Under the pieces are notes generated by a model, which worked only from the letters and a program-made list of their open reading frames with translations, was not told the origin of the DNA and made no database searches. From an uncultured SAR116 cluster alpha proteobacterium (lineage in GTDB: Bacteria; Pseudomonadota; Alphaproteobacteria; Puniceispirillales; Marisalimonadaceae): 64,000 nt of DNA. The stretch spans positions 1 to 64,000 of the forward strand of contig CACJOU010000005.1 in NCBI GenBank assembly GCA_902595145.1, given 5' to 3'. The stretch's first letter is position 1. Every line of letters begins with the position of its first letter. The position numbers were made by a program, and so were the translations under genes. Below, one piece after another: positions 1-10,073 of this stretch.

Positions 1-135
1 TTATCCCCTGAAGATATAAAAATTATTATTCAAAAAATGATTAAAGAGCATTTAGGCTGGCTGGTAGTTTGGGGAGGATTTTTTGGTGGTTTTTTAGGTT
101 TAGTACTAAGTCCTATAGGATTTAATATTTTGTAA
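1..135 (+). CDS. 3' end of a membrane protein CDS (truncated by window start)
   Basis: Open frame from base 1 to TAA 133-135: LSPEDIKIIIQKMIKEHLGWLVVWGGFFGGFLGLVLSPIGFNIL*, hydrophobic C-terminus. Confidence 0.55.
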   Translation, partial: LSPEDIKIIIQKMIKEHLGWLVVWGGFFGGFLGLVLSPIGFNIL

Positions 136-145
136 AGGACAAGCA

Positions 146-178
146 GGAGAGTATGAAATATACTCTCCTTTAATTTCT
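146..178 (+). terminator. Rho-independent terminator
   Basis: Perfect 9-bp inverted repeat GGAGAGTAT-gaaat-ATACTCTCC followed by TTTAATTTCT, just after the stop at 133-135. Confidence 0.7.
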
Positions 179-883
179 CTATGAAATTAACCAACCACCA
201 TCAATATCAATTGTTGTTCCAGTAATGAATTCGTTTTCAATCGCAAAAATTATTCCAGTAGCTACTTCATCTGGAGTTCCTGCTCTAGGAATTAAATTGT
301 TGTTTGTTGTGTTTTTATAATAATCTTCTCTTTCTTTACCTTGAAGAGGACTCATGGGGGTATCAATAATTCCAGGCGAAACTATATTAATTCTTTTTGG
401 AGCTATCTCAGGAGCTATACCTCTTGCAAATGCTTCTACAGCACCACCTACTGATGAAATGGCGATTTGCCCAGGTCTACATTTTCTTGCAGGAGAACCA
501 CTAACTAAGACAATGTTTCCATTATCCTTTAGAAATTTAGTACCGTATCTTACTACATTAGTATATCCCCACAATTTATCAAATGATGCTCTGTAACCGT
601 CTAAATCCATAGATAAAAATGGACCAACAGCTCTGGCACCACCTGTAGCAGAATTTACTAAAATATCATATTCGCCCACTTCTTGAAAAAACTTTTCTAA
701 TGCATCTCTGTCTAAAACATTCATTTTTTTGGTTGTAACATTTTTGGGAACAGTTTTTAATTTATCAGGGTTTCGGCTAAGTGCTATTACGTGAGCACCT
801 TTATCAGATAACATTTGGGTTGCAGAGAGTCCTATCCCAGATGTGCCTCCAAAAACAATAGCCTTTTTACCGTTAATATCCAT
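179..883 (-). CDS. SDR family oxidoreductase
   Basis: ORF 234 aa; GGTSGIG Rossmann motif, C-terminal ITGTTIDIDGGW. Confidence 0.85.
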   Translation of the reverse strand: MDINGKKAIVFGGTSGIGLSATQMLSDKGAHVIALSRNPDKLKTVPKNVTTKKMNVLDRDALEKFFQEVGEYDILVNSATGGARAVGPFLSMDLDGYRASFDKLWGYTNVVRYGTKFLKDNGNIVLVSGSPARKCRPGQIAISSVGGAVEAFARGIAPEIAPKRINIVSPGIIDTPMSPLQGKEREDYYKNTTNNNLIPRAGTPDEVATGIIFAIENEFITGTTIDIDGGWLIS

Positions 884-982
884 TTTATTTATCCTTTAAA
901 TTTATTTATAATTCAGAAAATTTTTATAACATTTTACTTTGAGATTTGTTAGTAAAGTTTAAAGTATAGTAAAGGTAATAAA

Positions 983-1675
983 ATGACAATCGAGTTATTC
1001 AGAAACGATTCATATTTGAAAGAACATAATACAATTATCTCTGAAATTGTGCCTGAAGGTTTAATTCTAAATGAAACTATTTTTTATCCTGAAGGTGGTG
1101 GACAGCCTGGAGATGAAGGTTCAATCACAATAGATAATCAAACAATTAACGTTATTGGAACTAGATATATTGATAATAAATTAGTTCATTTAATTGAAAA
1201 TATTGATGGTTTAAAAAAAGATGAAAAGGTTAGACTAAATCTAAATTGGAATAGAAGATATAGTTATATGAAAGTGCATACTTCACTTCACCTGTTATGT
1301 TCAATTATACCTCTCCCAGTTACAGGGGGGTCTATAGGTGATGGAAGAGGTCGTCTAGACTTTGATCTTGAAAGTAAGCCTGACAAAGAAGAAGTATTAA
1401 ATAAAATTAATGAATTAATTGATAAAGACTATTCAATTTATATATCAAGTATCACAGATAAAGAATTAGACGAAAATCCAGAATTAGTTAGAACTATGTC
1501 GGTGAAACCTCCAAGAGGATCAGGGCAAATTAGAATGATAAAAATTGGAGATGATATTGATTTTCAGCCATGTGGTGGAACACATGTAGATAAAACATCT
1601 GAAATTAATCATGTTAAATCTGTAAAAATAGAAAATAAAGGTAAAATGAATAAAAGAATAATTTTGAATTTTTAG
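983..1675 (+). CDS. Alanyl-tRNA editing protein (AlaX-like)
   Basis: ORF 230 aa; YPEGGGQPGDEG, HTSLHLL and CGGTHV motifs of the AlaRS editing domain. Confidence 0.85.
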   Translation: MTIELFRNDSYLKEHNTIISEIVPEGLILNETIFYPEGGGQPGDEGSITIDNQTINVIGTRYIDNKLVHLIENIDGLKKDEKVRLNLNWNRRYSYMKVHTSLHLLCSIIPLPVTGGSIGDGRGRLDFDLESKPDKEEVLNKINELIDKDYSIYISSITDKELDENPELVRTMSVKPPRGSGQIRMIKIGDDIDFQPCGGTHVDKTSEINHVKSVKIENKGKMNKRIILNF

Positions 1676-1684
1676 GTTTTAAAA

Positions 1685-2509
1685 TTATTTCTTACATACA
1701 ATCTCAAATGGTAATGTACGCTTTTCTTGAATACACTGCATAGAGTTTCTAGATCTTTGTTTCATTGTTGCACCTCCTATTACATGAATTCCTAGAATAG
1801 GATTTTCTTTTTTAGATTTAGTATTGATCATTTTTTCATAACCTGAAATATATTTCTCAGATGTTTTTATAATTTGAATATCATAAAATCCAACTTCTTC
1901 TAATAAGTCTATTGTACTTTCAGGGGAGAACAAAAAACTCATCTCCTCTGTGTCTGCCCATGGTAATGGGAAAATTGGATTTCCTTCTGGCCCTAATCCA
2001 TGTTCTGAAAAAGCAAAAAAAGTCCCTTTTTTTAAAACCCTAAATGCTTCCAAAAAAAATTCTTTTCTATTTTTGATATTCATAGTTACATGTTGCGAAT
2101 ATCCACCGTCAAAAGTTTCATCTTCAAAATCTAGAGTTTCACCATTACCTATTTGAAGAGATACTTGTCTAGACATTGAGGTAAGATTGTTAAACTTATT
2201 ACCAATTTCTATAAAGCTAGGTGTAATGTCTATTCCTGTTATGAAACATTTAAATTGTTTTGCAAAATATCTTGCAGGTCCTCCAAGTCCACATCCAATA
2301 TCTATGATTCTTTGATTTTCAGATATTGGCATCCTTTTCCCGAGATCTACAGTAGCTGCAATCCCTCGAGCATGATACTGATCAATAGGAAATAAATCTT
2401 CAATCTCTAATTTTCTATCATTTAAACCAGCCTCCGACATAGCTTTATGAATTCTTGAATGAATGTCACCTCGAGTCCAAAAAGTTTCTATATCAGATCT
2501 ATTTACCAT
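1685..2509 (-). CDS. Class I SAM-dependent methyltransferase
   Basis: ORF 274 aa; RIIDIGCGLGGPARY motif I. Confidence 0.8.
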   Translation of the reverse strand: MVNRSDIETFWTRGDIHSRIHKAMSEAGLNDRKLEIEDLFPIDQYHARGIAATVDLGKRMPISENQRIIDIGCGLGGPARYFAKQFKCFITGIDITPSFIEIGNKFNNLTSMSRQVSLQIGNGETLDFEDETFDGGYSQHVTMNIKNRKEFFLEAFRVLKKGTFFAFSEHGLGPEGNPIFPLPWADTEEMSFLFSPESTIDLLEEVGFYDIQIIKTSEKYISGYEKMINTKSKKENPILGIHVIGGATMKQRSRNSMQCIQEKRTLPFEIVCKK

Positions 2510-2511
2510 TT

Positions 2512-4107
2512 TTAATTATTCAATATAAAGTCAGCACAACGTTCACCAATCATCATACAAACTGCATTTGTATTCCCGGAGACTAGCGTTGGCATTATTG
2601 AAGCATCAGCAATACGAAGACCTTTAATGCCATGAACTTTTAAATTTTTGTCAACAACTGATTCTTGGTCGAATCCCATTTTACATGTCCCTGAAGGATG
2701 ATAAAGCGTCTCAGCTTTGTTCCTGATAAATTGCATAATTTCTTCATCTGAAGAAAAGTCGTACCCAGGTTGAATTTCTGTATCACAAAATTCTTTCATT
2801 GCTTCTGATTGCATTAGCCTTCTTATTAATTTAACTCCTGCAACTAGAGTGTCTCTATCTAACTGGCTTGAAAGAAAATTATATTTTATACTAGGATATT
2901 CTTCCGGATTGTCCGATTTAATGTGAATTGTTCCCTTGCTTTCAGGTAAGTTTTGATTAACAGTGCAGGTAATACCTGGTTCCTTTCCTAAGGTTCTTTT
3001 TCCATTATTTAATACAACCTTATATGGGATAAAATGTACCTGAATATCCGGGGCAACTAATTCTTTTTTAGTTTTGAAAAAACCAAGAACTGGGGCTGAA
3101 GGTAAAGTTAAAAAACCTTCTCTCTTAAAAGCATAAGTCAGAACTTGTTTTATTAAATTTATACCTCTGGCCTTATCATTATATGATATTCCTCTCTTGG
3201 TAATATTATATACTAATCTTGGACCTAGATGATCTCTTAAATTTTCTCCAACTCCTTTTAATTCATGAACTAAAGATATTCCTTTTTCTTCTAAAATAGA
3301 TCGATTTCCAATTCCAGATAACTCTAATACTTGTGGTGAATTTATAGCTCCACCACATAAAATAACTTCGTTCTGGGCAAAAAATTCATTAATTTTATTT
3401 TTGTTTTTAACTTTTACTCCAATACATGTCTTACCATCAAACAACAATTTTGTGACAAGTGAATTAGTAATTATAGTAAGATTTTTTCTTGATCTAATCG
3501 GCTTTAAATAAGCTACTTCTGCACTCATTCTTTCGCCTTTAAAAATTGTCGTTTGAGTATAACTTATGCCTTCCTGTTCGTGGCCATTATAGTCTTTATT
3601 GGTTGGTATACCTATTTCACTTGCACCTTTGAACAACCCTGCATAAATAGGATTTCTATCTACAACTTCAGAAATTTTTAATGGCCCCTCAGAACTTCTA
3701 AGTTCTGTTAATTCACCTTGGTAATTCTCAATTTTTTTAAAAAAAGGCAAGACATCGTCATAAGACCACCCAGTGTTACCCATTTGAGCCCAAGTATCAT
3801 AATCGAGTTTATTGCCTCTGACATACACAAGTCCATTAATAGAACTAGAGCCACCAAGTAATTTTCCACGTGGTATAGGGATTTTTCTATTAGAGGTATT
3901 TTCTTCAGGTTCAGATCTATATCTCCAATTAGCTTTAGGATTATCAATTAAAAGTGCAAAACTTGCTGGAAGCCTTGAAACAGGATGTGACGATCTACCA
4001 GCTTCAATTAATAACACTTTATTATTTGGATTTTCTGATAATCTATTTGCAACAGCACAACCAGCAGATCCAGCTCCAACTATGATATAATTGTAATCAT
4101 TATACAT
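2512..4107 (-). CDS. GMC family oxidoreductase (choline dehydrogenase-like)
   Basis: ORF 531 aa; IIVGAGSAGCAVANRLSE FAD motif, GGSSSINGLVYVRG, C-terminal LYHPSGTCKMG and SGNTNAVCMMIGE. Confidence 0.92.
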   Translation of the reverse strand: MYNDYNYIIVGAGSAGCAVANRLSENPNNKVLLIEAGRSSHPVSRLPASFALLIDNPKANWRYRSEPEENTSNRKIPIPRGKLLGGSSSINGLVYVRGNKLDYDTWAQMGNTGWSYDDVLPFFKKIENYQGELTELRSSEGPLKISEVVDRNPIYAGLFKGASEIGIPTNKDYNGHEQEGISYTQTTIFKGERMSAEVAYLKPIRSRKNLTIITNSLVTKLLFDGKTCIGVKVKNKNKINEFFAQNEVILCGGAINSPQVLELSGIGNRSILEEKGISLVHELKGVGENLRDHLGPRLVYNITKRGISYNDKARGINLIKQVLTYAFKREGFLTLPSAPVLGFFKTKKELVAPDIQVHFIPYKVVLNNGKRTLGKEPGITCTVNQNLPESKGTIHIKSDNPEEYPSIKYNFLSSQLDRDTLVAGVKLIRRLMQSEAMKEFCDTEIQPGYDFSSDEEIMQFIRNKAETLYHPSGTCKMGFDQESVVDKNLKVHGIKGLRIADASIMPTLVSGNTNAVCMMIGERCADFILNN

Positions 4108-4219
4108 TATTTTTCCCTTTGTTTCAGGAGATACTAGTCAATTATAATCGCATATCAATATAAAATATAAATATTGGATTAAATTAAATTTAGGACTTCA
4201 TTGATTAAAAATTTAAACA

Positions 4220-4861
4220 ATGTTACTTATCCGAAAATTTGGAGATTTAAATTTGCTTGAGTGGATATTAGATGTAACTCAAATAATTATTGCTGACATT
4301 GTACTATCTGGGGACAATGCTTTAATAATTGGAATGGCAGCAGCAGCAGTTCCAGAAGAAAGTCGTAAAAAAGTAATTTTTATTGGCTTGATGGCTGCTG
4401 CGGTCCTAAGAATTTTATTTGCTCTTATTGCTTCTTATTTAATAAGCATTCCTGGATTACTTTTATTAGGTGGATTATTACTTTTTTGGGTCTGTTGGAA
4501 ATTTTACAACGACATTAAAGAATTCTCATCATCTGATGAAGATAAAGAAAAGCTTCAAAAAGATATTTCTGGAAAAGGATTAAAAGGAGCACTTATAACT
4601 ATAATCATAGCTGATATTTCGATGTCTCTTGATAATGTTATAGCCATAACCGCGATAGCTAGGGATAATAAGGCATTGTTGATCTTAGGAATTGCCTTTG
4701 CCATTTTAATCATGGCTCTATTTGCAACTGCTATAGTTAAATTGTTGACCAAGTTTAAATGGTTATCATATTTAGGTCTTGCTTTTTTAGTTTACCTATC
4801 ATCCAAAATGACTTTAGATGGTTGGTTGCAAATCTATCCTTACATTAATGATTATCTATGA
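4220..4861 (+). CDS. TerC family integral membrane protein (YjbE-like)
   Basis: ORF 213 aa; IVLSGDNALIIGMAAA and SMSLDNVIAI motifs. Confidence 0.85.
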   Translation: MLLIRKFGDLNLLEWILDVTQIIIADIVLSGDNALIIGMAAAAVPEESRKKVIFIGLMAAAVLRILFALIASYLISIPGLLLLGGLLLFWVCWKFYNDIKEFSSSDEDKEKLQKDISGKGLKGALITIIIADISMSLDNVIAITAIARDNKALLILGIAFAILIMALFATAIVKLLTKFKWLSYLGLAFLVYLSSKMTLDGWLQIYPYINDYL

Positions 4862-6913
4862 TCCAAGCCACTTTGGAAACCAAAGAGCAATATCAGGATA
4901 AAACATTACTAATAACATACCTGTTATTTGTAGCGCTATGAATGGAAGAACAGATACAAAAATTTCTTGTAAGGTAATATCTGCTGGTGCAACGGATTTC
5001 AACCAAAAACATGCAGGTCCAAATGGTGGTGATAGGAAATAAATTTGGATATTCATAACAAATAACACACCAAACCACACAGCAGCCCACTCAGGTTCTA
5101 AACCTAGTTCTGGTGCCATTCCAACTACAACAGGAGCAAACACAGGAACAGTTATAAATGCTATTGCAATCCACTCCATAAATGTTCCAAGGATAACTAA
5201 AATCCCCATCATAACAAAAACTATTCCTATAGCTGGCAATCCTAATCCTGAAAATAAGGATCTCATAAAATCTGCCCCACCTATAAGATTGTAAATTCCT
5301 ACAAATGCTACAGCCCCTAAAATTAACCAAATAATTGTTCCAACAGTAGACATTGTTCCAGCAAGAGCTACTTGTAGTAGGTTCCAACTATAAGCATTTC
5401 TAAACCATGCAACAAAAATAGCTCCTAAAACACCTACTGCTGCAGCTTCGGTTACTGATGCAATCCCGCCATAAATTGATCCCATTACACAGAAAATTAA
5501 GAAGATACTCAAAAATACAGCATACAGCTTATCTTTAGACATCTTCATTTCTTTTTGTCTTGCTTTTGCTACTTCTTCTGCAGTTGGCGCCATTGAAGGA
5601 TTTATATTACATCTTGCAAGTACATAAATGGCATAAAGACCAGCGAGCATTAAACCAGGAACAGCTCCAGCCATAAATAAATCACCAATGGCAACTTGGG
5701 CAGACAATCCATAAATAATCATTATGATGCTTGGCGGAATAAGAGTTGCTAATGCCCCAGACGCACAAATTAGTCCAATTGACATTTTTCTGTCGTAACC
5801 TAATCTAAGTAATTGAGGTAAGGCAACTAAGCCAAGCATAACTATTTCTCCACCCATAACACCTGACATAGCAGCTAAAACAACTGCCACAGCGATTGTT
5901 TGAATGGCAACGCCACCACGTAACTTACCTGCAAAAATTGACATAGCGTCAAATAAATCTTCAGCGACACCAGCTCTTTCTAAAATTGAAGCCATTAACA
6001 CAAATAATGGCACAGCAATTAATGGATATTTTTCTAATAATCCAAAGGCATTAGTAGAAACTAAATAAAGACCACCATAACCAAAATAGCAAAGTGCACT
6101 TAGAACTGATACAAATAAAGTAACCACGCCTAAAGGCATACCTGTCATCATCAATACTAGCATTAATACAACAATTAATATGCTTGCAGTACCTATATTC
6201 ATATCCTGCATGTTAAGGTAATCTTGTGGATTAATATTACTTCCAACTGCGGCATAGATGGAGTTTATGTATCCAGCAAAACTCTCTTCTCCTATAAAAT
6301 GTACTATAATAACGCAAGTGATTCTCAAAATTATCAAACCACAAATTGCTAAAACTACTTTTTTTGCAATATTTGAGCTAAAATGCCTATAAAGATTAAT
6401 CATCAATTGAATTATGTAAGTTGTTGCACCGATGGTGAGCATAGATTTTAATATCATTGGTTGTGGAGAGTTCCACGCACTACCTGCTTTTTCTAGCATC
6501 ATTACTGAATCAAGTGCGCGAATAACTGAGTCATCTATAAGTAGCCACAAGGCTATGATACCTACAACATAAGCAATGAAATCGAGCCACCATTTACCAT
6601 TGTCAGATGCCATTATATAAAAGACCGTAATACCAATATGTCTTTTATGAAGTGTTACATATGCAGCTGATAACATCCATGCCGTAGCAGCTAAAACCAT
6701 AACAACTTCAAATACCCATTGGGTAGGGTTGTCAAAAACATATCTGGAAATAACTTCGTATCCTGTTACAGCAGCACATATTAAATAAAGTTGTGCTACA
6801 GCTAGCCCAGAAAACTTACTGAAGTGGTCAAAGAAGGCAAAACTATCTTTCCCAGTCTCAAAATTTTCCATATTATCCAAGTCTAAATTTTGCTTTTGGA
6901 CTGTTTCTGCCAT
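4856..6913 (-). CDS. TRAP transporter fused permease (DctQ-DctM)
   Basis: ORF 685 aa; N-terminal DctQ-like domain followed by DctM-like domain (PLFVLMASILERAGVAEDLFDAM, GALATLIPPSIIMIIYG). Confidence 0.9.
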   Translation of the reverse strand: MAETVQKQNLDLDNMENFETGKDSFAFFDHFSKFSGLAVAQLYLICAAVTGYEVISRYVFDNPTQWVFEVVMVLAATAWMLSAAYVTLHKRHIGITVFYIMASDNGKWWLDFIAYVVGIIALWLLIDDSVIRALDSVMMLEKAGSAWNSPQPMILKSMLTIGATTYIIQLMINLYRHFSSNIAKKVVLAICGLIILRITCVIIVHFIGEESFAGYINSIYAAVGSNINPQDYLNMQDMNIGTASILIVVLMLVLMMTGMPLGVVTLFVSVLSALCYFGYGGLYLVSTNAFGLLEKYPLIAVPLFVLMASILERAGVAEDLFDAMSIFAGKLRGGVAIQTIAVAVVLAAMSGVMGGEIVMLGLVALPQLLRLGYDRKMSIGLICASGALATLIPPSIIMIIYGLSAQVAIGDLFMAGAVPGLMLAGLYAIYVLARCNINPSMAPTAEEVAKARQKEMKMSKDKLYAVFLSIFLIFCVMGSIYGGIASVTEAAAVGVLGAIFVAWFRNAYSWNLLQVALAGTMSTVGTIIWLILGAVAFVGIYNLIGGADFMRSLFSGLGLPAIGIVFVMMGILVILGTFMEWIAIAFITVPVFAPVVVGMAPELGLEPEWAAVWFGVLFVMNIQIYFLSPPFGPACFWLKSVAPADITLQEIFVSVLPFIALQITGMLLVMFYPDIALWFPKWLGS

Positions 6914-7017
6914 TAAATTTCCTCCAATATGAATTTTATACTTGCATTATAAACAATTAACACATTAACATTATTAGAGACATATATTTTCGTATGTCAA
7001 GAACCAAGGAGGAAATT

Positions 7018-7140
7018 GTGGCTAAACCTGTTAGAAGCGATCATGTAGATACCTACGGTCCCTGGGCTTGGATTGCTGGATTTGCTTTCGCGGTTTTGAT
7101 TACATGGATGATGTTCTACATAGCTGATGGTTTCAGCTGA
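7018..7140 (+). CDS. Small single-TM protein (40 aa) upstream of the TRAP binding protein
   Basis: GTG start preceded by AAGGAGG; translation VAKPVRSDHVDTYGPWAWIAGFAFAVLITWMMFYIADGFS*; not in supplied ORF track. Confidence 0.6.
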   Translation: MAKPVRSDHVDTYGPWAWIAGFAFAVLITWMMFYIADGFS

Positions 7141-7162
7141 TTTTCACAAAAGGAGGAATATA

Positions 7163-8179
7163 GTGAAAAAAATATTAATAAGTGCCTTAGTAGTAGCTGG
7201 TCTAACCTTTACTGGTGCCGCTAGTGCAAAAAAATTAAAATTTCAGATGAGCTCTAAAGCCGGTGACTGGGCTCATACTTATATGGGGGAAAAAGCAAAA
7301 ATATTGTCAGACCTCACCGATGGTAAATTACAAATTGAAGGATTACCGACAAAGTCTGTTGTACCTCACAGAGAAACAATTGATGCAGTTGCAAATGGTA
7401 TCCTAGACGGCGATTTCAATGCTATTGCGTATTTTGCAGGAAGAGATCCAGCTTTTGCAATTATGGGTGACTTGATTGCTGGTTACGACACACCAAAACA
7501 ATATCAAGAATATTGTATGCACGGTGGTGGAAAAGAAATGTTACAAAAAATATATGATAGCGTTCTACCAGGTAAAATTCTTGTTCTAGGCTGTGGTCCT
7601 TACGGAAAAGAAGCTCTCGTTTCAAAAGTGCCAATCAATGGAGTTGCAGATCTTAAAGGTGTGAAAATTAGATCACCTGAAGGTTTAGCTGCCGATGTTT
7701 TCAGAAGAGCAGGTGCTTCACCTTCTTCAATTCCTTTCTCTGAGGTTTATACTTCATTAGAAAAAGGTATTGTTGATGCCGCTGACGCTTCAGTCTACAT
7801 AAACAACCATGCTAGTGGTTTCCATAAAATTGCTAAATATCCATTGTATCCGGGTATTCACTCAATGGCTAACCTACAGACTATTATTAACAAGAAAGTT
7901 TTTAATAAGTTAAGTAAACAACATCAAACTGCCTTAACAGTTTGGACCTACATGACTTGGACAGCTAAACTAAGAGATGCTGGCCTTGATGGTAGAGCTC
8001 AGGTTGAAAAAGATAAGGCAGCTGGTGATTTAACAATCATCGACTGGCCTGTATCTGAGAGAGCTAAGTTCAGAAAAATTGCTGTTGATGCATGGAACTC
8101 TGCTGCTTCAAAAAGCCCACTTGCTAAAGAGGCTCTAGAGTCAAATCTATCTTATATGAGGAAAATAGGTTTACTTTAA
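7163..8179 (+). CDS. TRAP transporter substrate-binding protein (DctP family)
   Basis: GTG start at 7163 preceded by AAAGGAGG, signal peptide VKKILISALVVAGLTFTGAASA; TRAP binding-protein fold features (GLKVKIRSPEGL-like LKGVKIRSPEGLAADVFRRAGASPSSIPFSEVYTSLEKGIVDAAD). Track start 7127 is too early. Confidence 0.88.
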   Translation: MKKILISALVVAGLTFTGAASAKKLKFQMSSKAGDWAHTYMGEKAKILSDLTDGKLQIEGLPTKSVVPHRETIDAVANGILDGDFNAIAYFAGRDPAFAIMGDLIAGYDTPKQYQEYCMHGGGKEMLQKIYDSVLPGKILVLGCGPYGKEALVSKVPINGVADLKGVKIRSPEGLAADVFRRAGASPSSIPFSEVYTSLEKGIVDAADASVYINNHASGFHKIAKYPLYPGIHSMANLQTIINKKVFNKLSKQHQTALTVWTYMTWTAKLRDAGLDGRAQVEKDKAAGDLTIIDWPVSERAKFRKIAVDAWNSAASKSPLAKEALESNLSYMRKIGLL

Positions 8180-8194
8180 AAACATAACTAATTT

Positions 8195-8234
8195 AGCTTG
8201 CTGACTGCTCTAGTCAGCAAGCTTTTCTTTTTTT
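8195..8234 (+). terminator. Rho-independent terminator of the binding-protein gene
   Basis: Perfect 12-bp stem AGCTTGCTGACT-gctct-AGTCAGCAAGCT followed by TTTCTTTTTTT. Confidence 0.85.
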
Positions 8235-9526
8235 AAGACTTCCTTACAAATTTCCAATAATTTTAAATCTTCACTCCAATTTGCAATAAATTGAATGCCA
8301 ATAGGTAAATTGTCTCTACCTTTTAAAAAAGGAAGGCTGATTGCTGGAACGCCCATCATAGTCCAATATCCGTTAAAAATTGCATTTCCAGTATTCATTA
8401 GATCACGAGGGGCTTGTCCTGGTGCTGCAGGGGTAATAATAGAATCATATTTAAGAAATAATTGTCTCAAAATTTTTTCCATTTTCTTTGCTTTTTCTAT
8501 TGCTGATACGTAATCACTTGCAGATACTGGTATTCCTGCTTCTATTCTTTTAACGGTAAATGGATGAAGCATAGATTTATCAGCTTGATAATAATTAATT
8601 AGAGAATTGGCTATAGAGCCGTTCATTATAATTTCGTGCGCTTTAGCCGCATCTTCAAAATCTTTTCCAAGGTCTAACTCTTCAATATCAAGTTGTGAAT
8701 TTTTTACAAACTCTTCAATTACATTTTTCATATCTTCATCACCAAAACTCCAAACAGGTCCTCTAACAAATCCAAATTTAAGTGATTTGTCTAAATTGAC
8801 ATCGTTTTTATATTGGTAATTTTGGATCATATCTAAATCTTCACTGTCATATGATAAAATCACTGAGGCAACTAAGTCTATGTCTTCCACACAATTAGCA
8901 TAAATACCAGGGTGGTCTAATCTTTGAGAAATTGGTGACATTCCAGATCTTGATATTGTCCCAAAGGTTGGTTTAAATCCTAATATACCAGTGAATGATG
9001 CAGGTCTTAAAACAGAACCACCCGTTTGTGAACCAATTGCTAGCGGTACCATATAGTCCGATACAGCAGCAGCAGAACCCGAAGAAGAGCCACCTGGGGT
9101 ACATTCTAGATCTTTTGGATTTTTTGTTTTACCAGGTCCTGATAAGGCAAACTCAGTTGTAACACATTTACCCATAATAACAGCGCCCTCATCTCTCAGT
9201 AATTTAACTAAATGAGCATCTTTAGATGGTTTTCTGTCTTTACATAATTGAGATCCATTTTCTGTAGGCATATCCTTTGTATCGATGATGTCTTTAATGC
9301 CAATTGGGAGGCCGTTTAATTTACCTGCAGTTTTATCTTTCCATCTTTTATCAGCTTCTCTTGCTTGATCTAATGCAAGTTTAGGATCTAAAAAAATCCA
9401 AGCGCCAACTTCATTTTCTCGTAATTCTATTTGTTTTAAAAATGCTTTCACATACTCTTCAGAAGAAAGACTGTCTTCTTTCATCATTTTTAATGCTTCA
9501 TTAGCGCTTAGTTTAATTAAGTCCAT
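8210..9526 (-). CDS. Amidase (amidase signature family)
   Basis: ORF 438 aa; amidase signature GGSSSGSAAAVSDYMVPLAIGSQTGGSVLRPASFTGILGFKPTFG. Confidence 0.92.
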   Translation of the reverse strand: MDLIKLSANEALKMMKEDSLSSEEYVKAFLKQIELRENEVGAWIFLDPKLALDQAREADKRWKDKTAGKLNGLPIGIKDIIDTKDMPTENGSQLCKDRKPSKDAHLVKLLRDEGAVIMGKCVTTEFALSGPGKTKNPKDLECTPGGSSSGSAAAVSDYMVPLAIGSQTGGSVLRPASFTGILGFKPTFGTISRSGMSPISQRLDHPGIYANCVEDIDLVASVILSYDSEDLDMIQNYQYKNDVNLDKSLKFGFVRGPVWSFGDEDMKNVIEEFVKNSQLDIEELDLGKDFEDAAKAHEIIMNGSIANSLINYYQADKSMLHPFTVKRIEAGIPVSASDYVSAIEKAKKMEKILRQLFLKYDSIITPAAPGQAPRDLMNTGNAIFNGYWTMMGVPAISLPFLKGRDNLPIGIQFIANWSEDLKLLEICKEVLKKEKLAD

Positions 9527-9542
9527 CTAAATTTCTCTCTTA

Positions 9543-9926
9543 TTATGATTTTGTAACAATTGCTTCAGCTTCAATTTCAACTTTCATTCTTGGGTCAACA
9601 AGAGCAGATACTTCTAATAAAGTAGATGCAGGTTTATGTTCTCCAAAATATTCAATTCTTTTTGGATTAATAATAGATCTATCTCTAATATCAGTTAAAA
9701 AAACTCTTACTTTAACTACATCACTTGACGAGCTTCCAGCTGCAATAAGACAAGTATCTAGATCTCGCATGGCAATATCAAACTGATCCTTTGTACTTTC
9801 TGGAATTGTTTCATCATAATTCATACCTACTAATCCTGAAACCCAAACCACACCATTTGCTTCAACTACATGACAATAGTGACTTACTGGCTGAAGTATA
9901 TTTGGAATCAATATTCTATTAATCAT
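9543..9926 (-). CDS. RidA/YjgF family protein
   Basis: ORF (start moved to second Met with AGGA upstream); VWVSGLVG, DVVKVRVFLTDI, ARSTLLEVSALVDPRMKVEIEA-like C-terminus. Confidence 0.85.
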   Translation of the reverse strand: MINRILIPNILQPVSHYCHVVEANGVVWVSGLVGMNYDETIPESTKDQFDIAMRDLDTCLIAAGSSSSDVVKVRVFLTDIRDRSIINPKRIEYFGEHKPASTLLEVSALVDPRMKVEIEAEAIVTKS

Positions 9927-10073
9927 TTTAATCCTCATAATATTTAATTAAATCGATATATTATTATCCTACAATAGTATCTTATAAAATATACTTTAAA
10001 AAATAGTTTCATTTACTTTGCATGAATTTGGAAAATGAATATCATATAGGAGTATTTTCGTTATGAGGATAAT

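Noticed and set aside
354-596. 80-aa plus-strand ORF inside the SDR gene
   Set aside because: Antisense shadow ORF of a clear SDR coding region
4893-5387. Minus-strand ORFs of 65 and 98 aa (Cys/Trp-rich) inside the TRAP permease
   Set aside because: Alternate-frame translations of the DctM domain; odd composition, no independent signal
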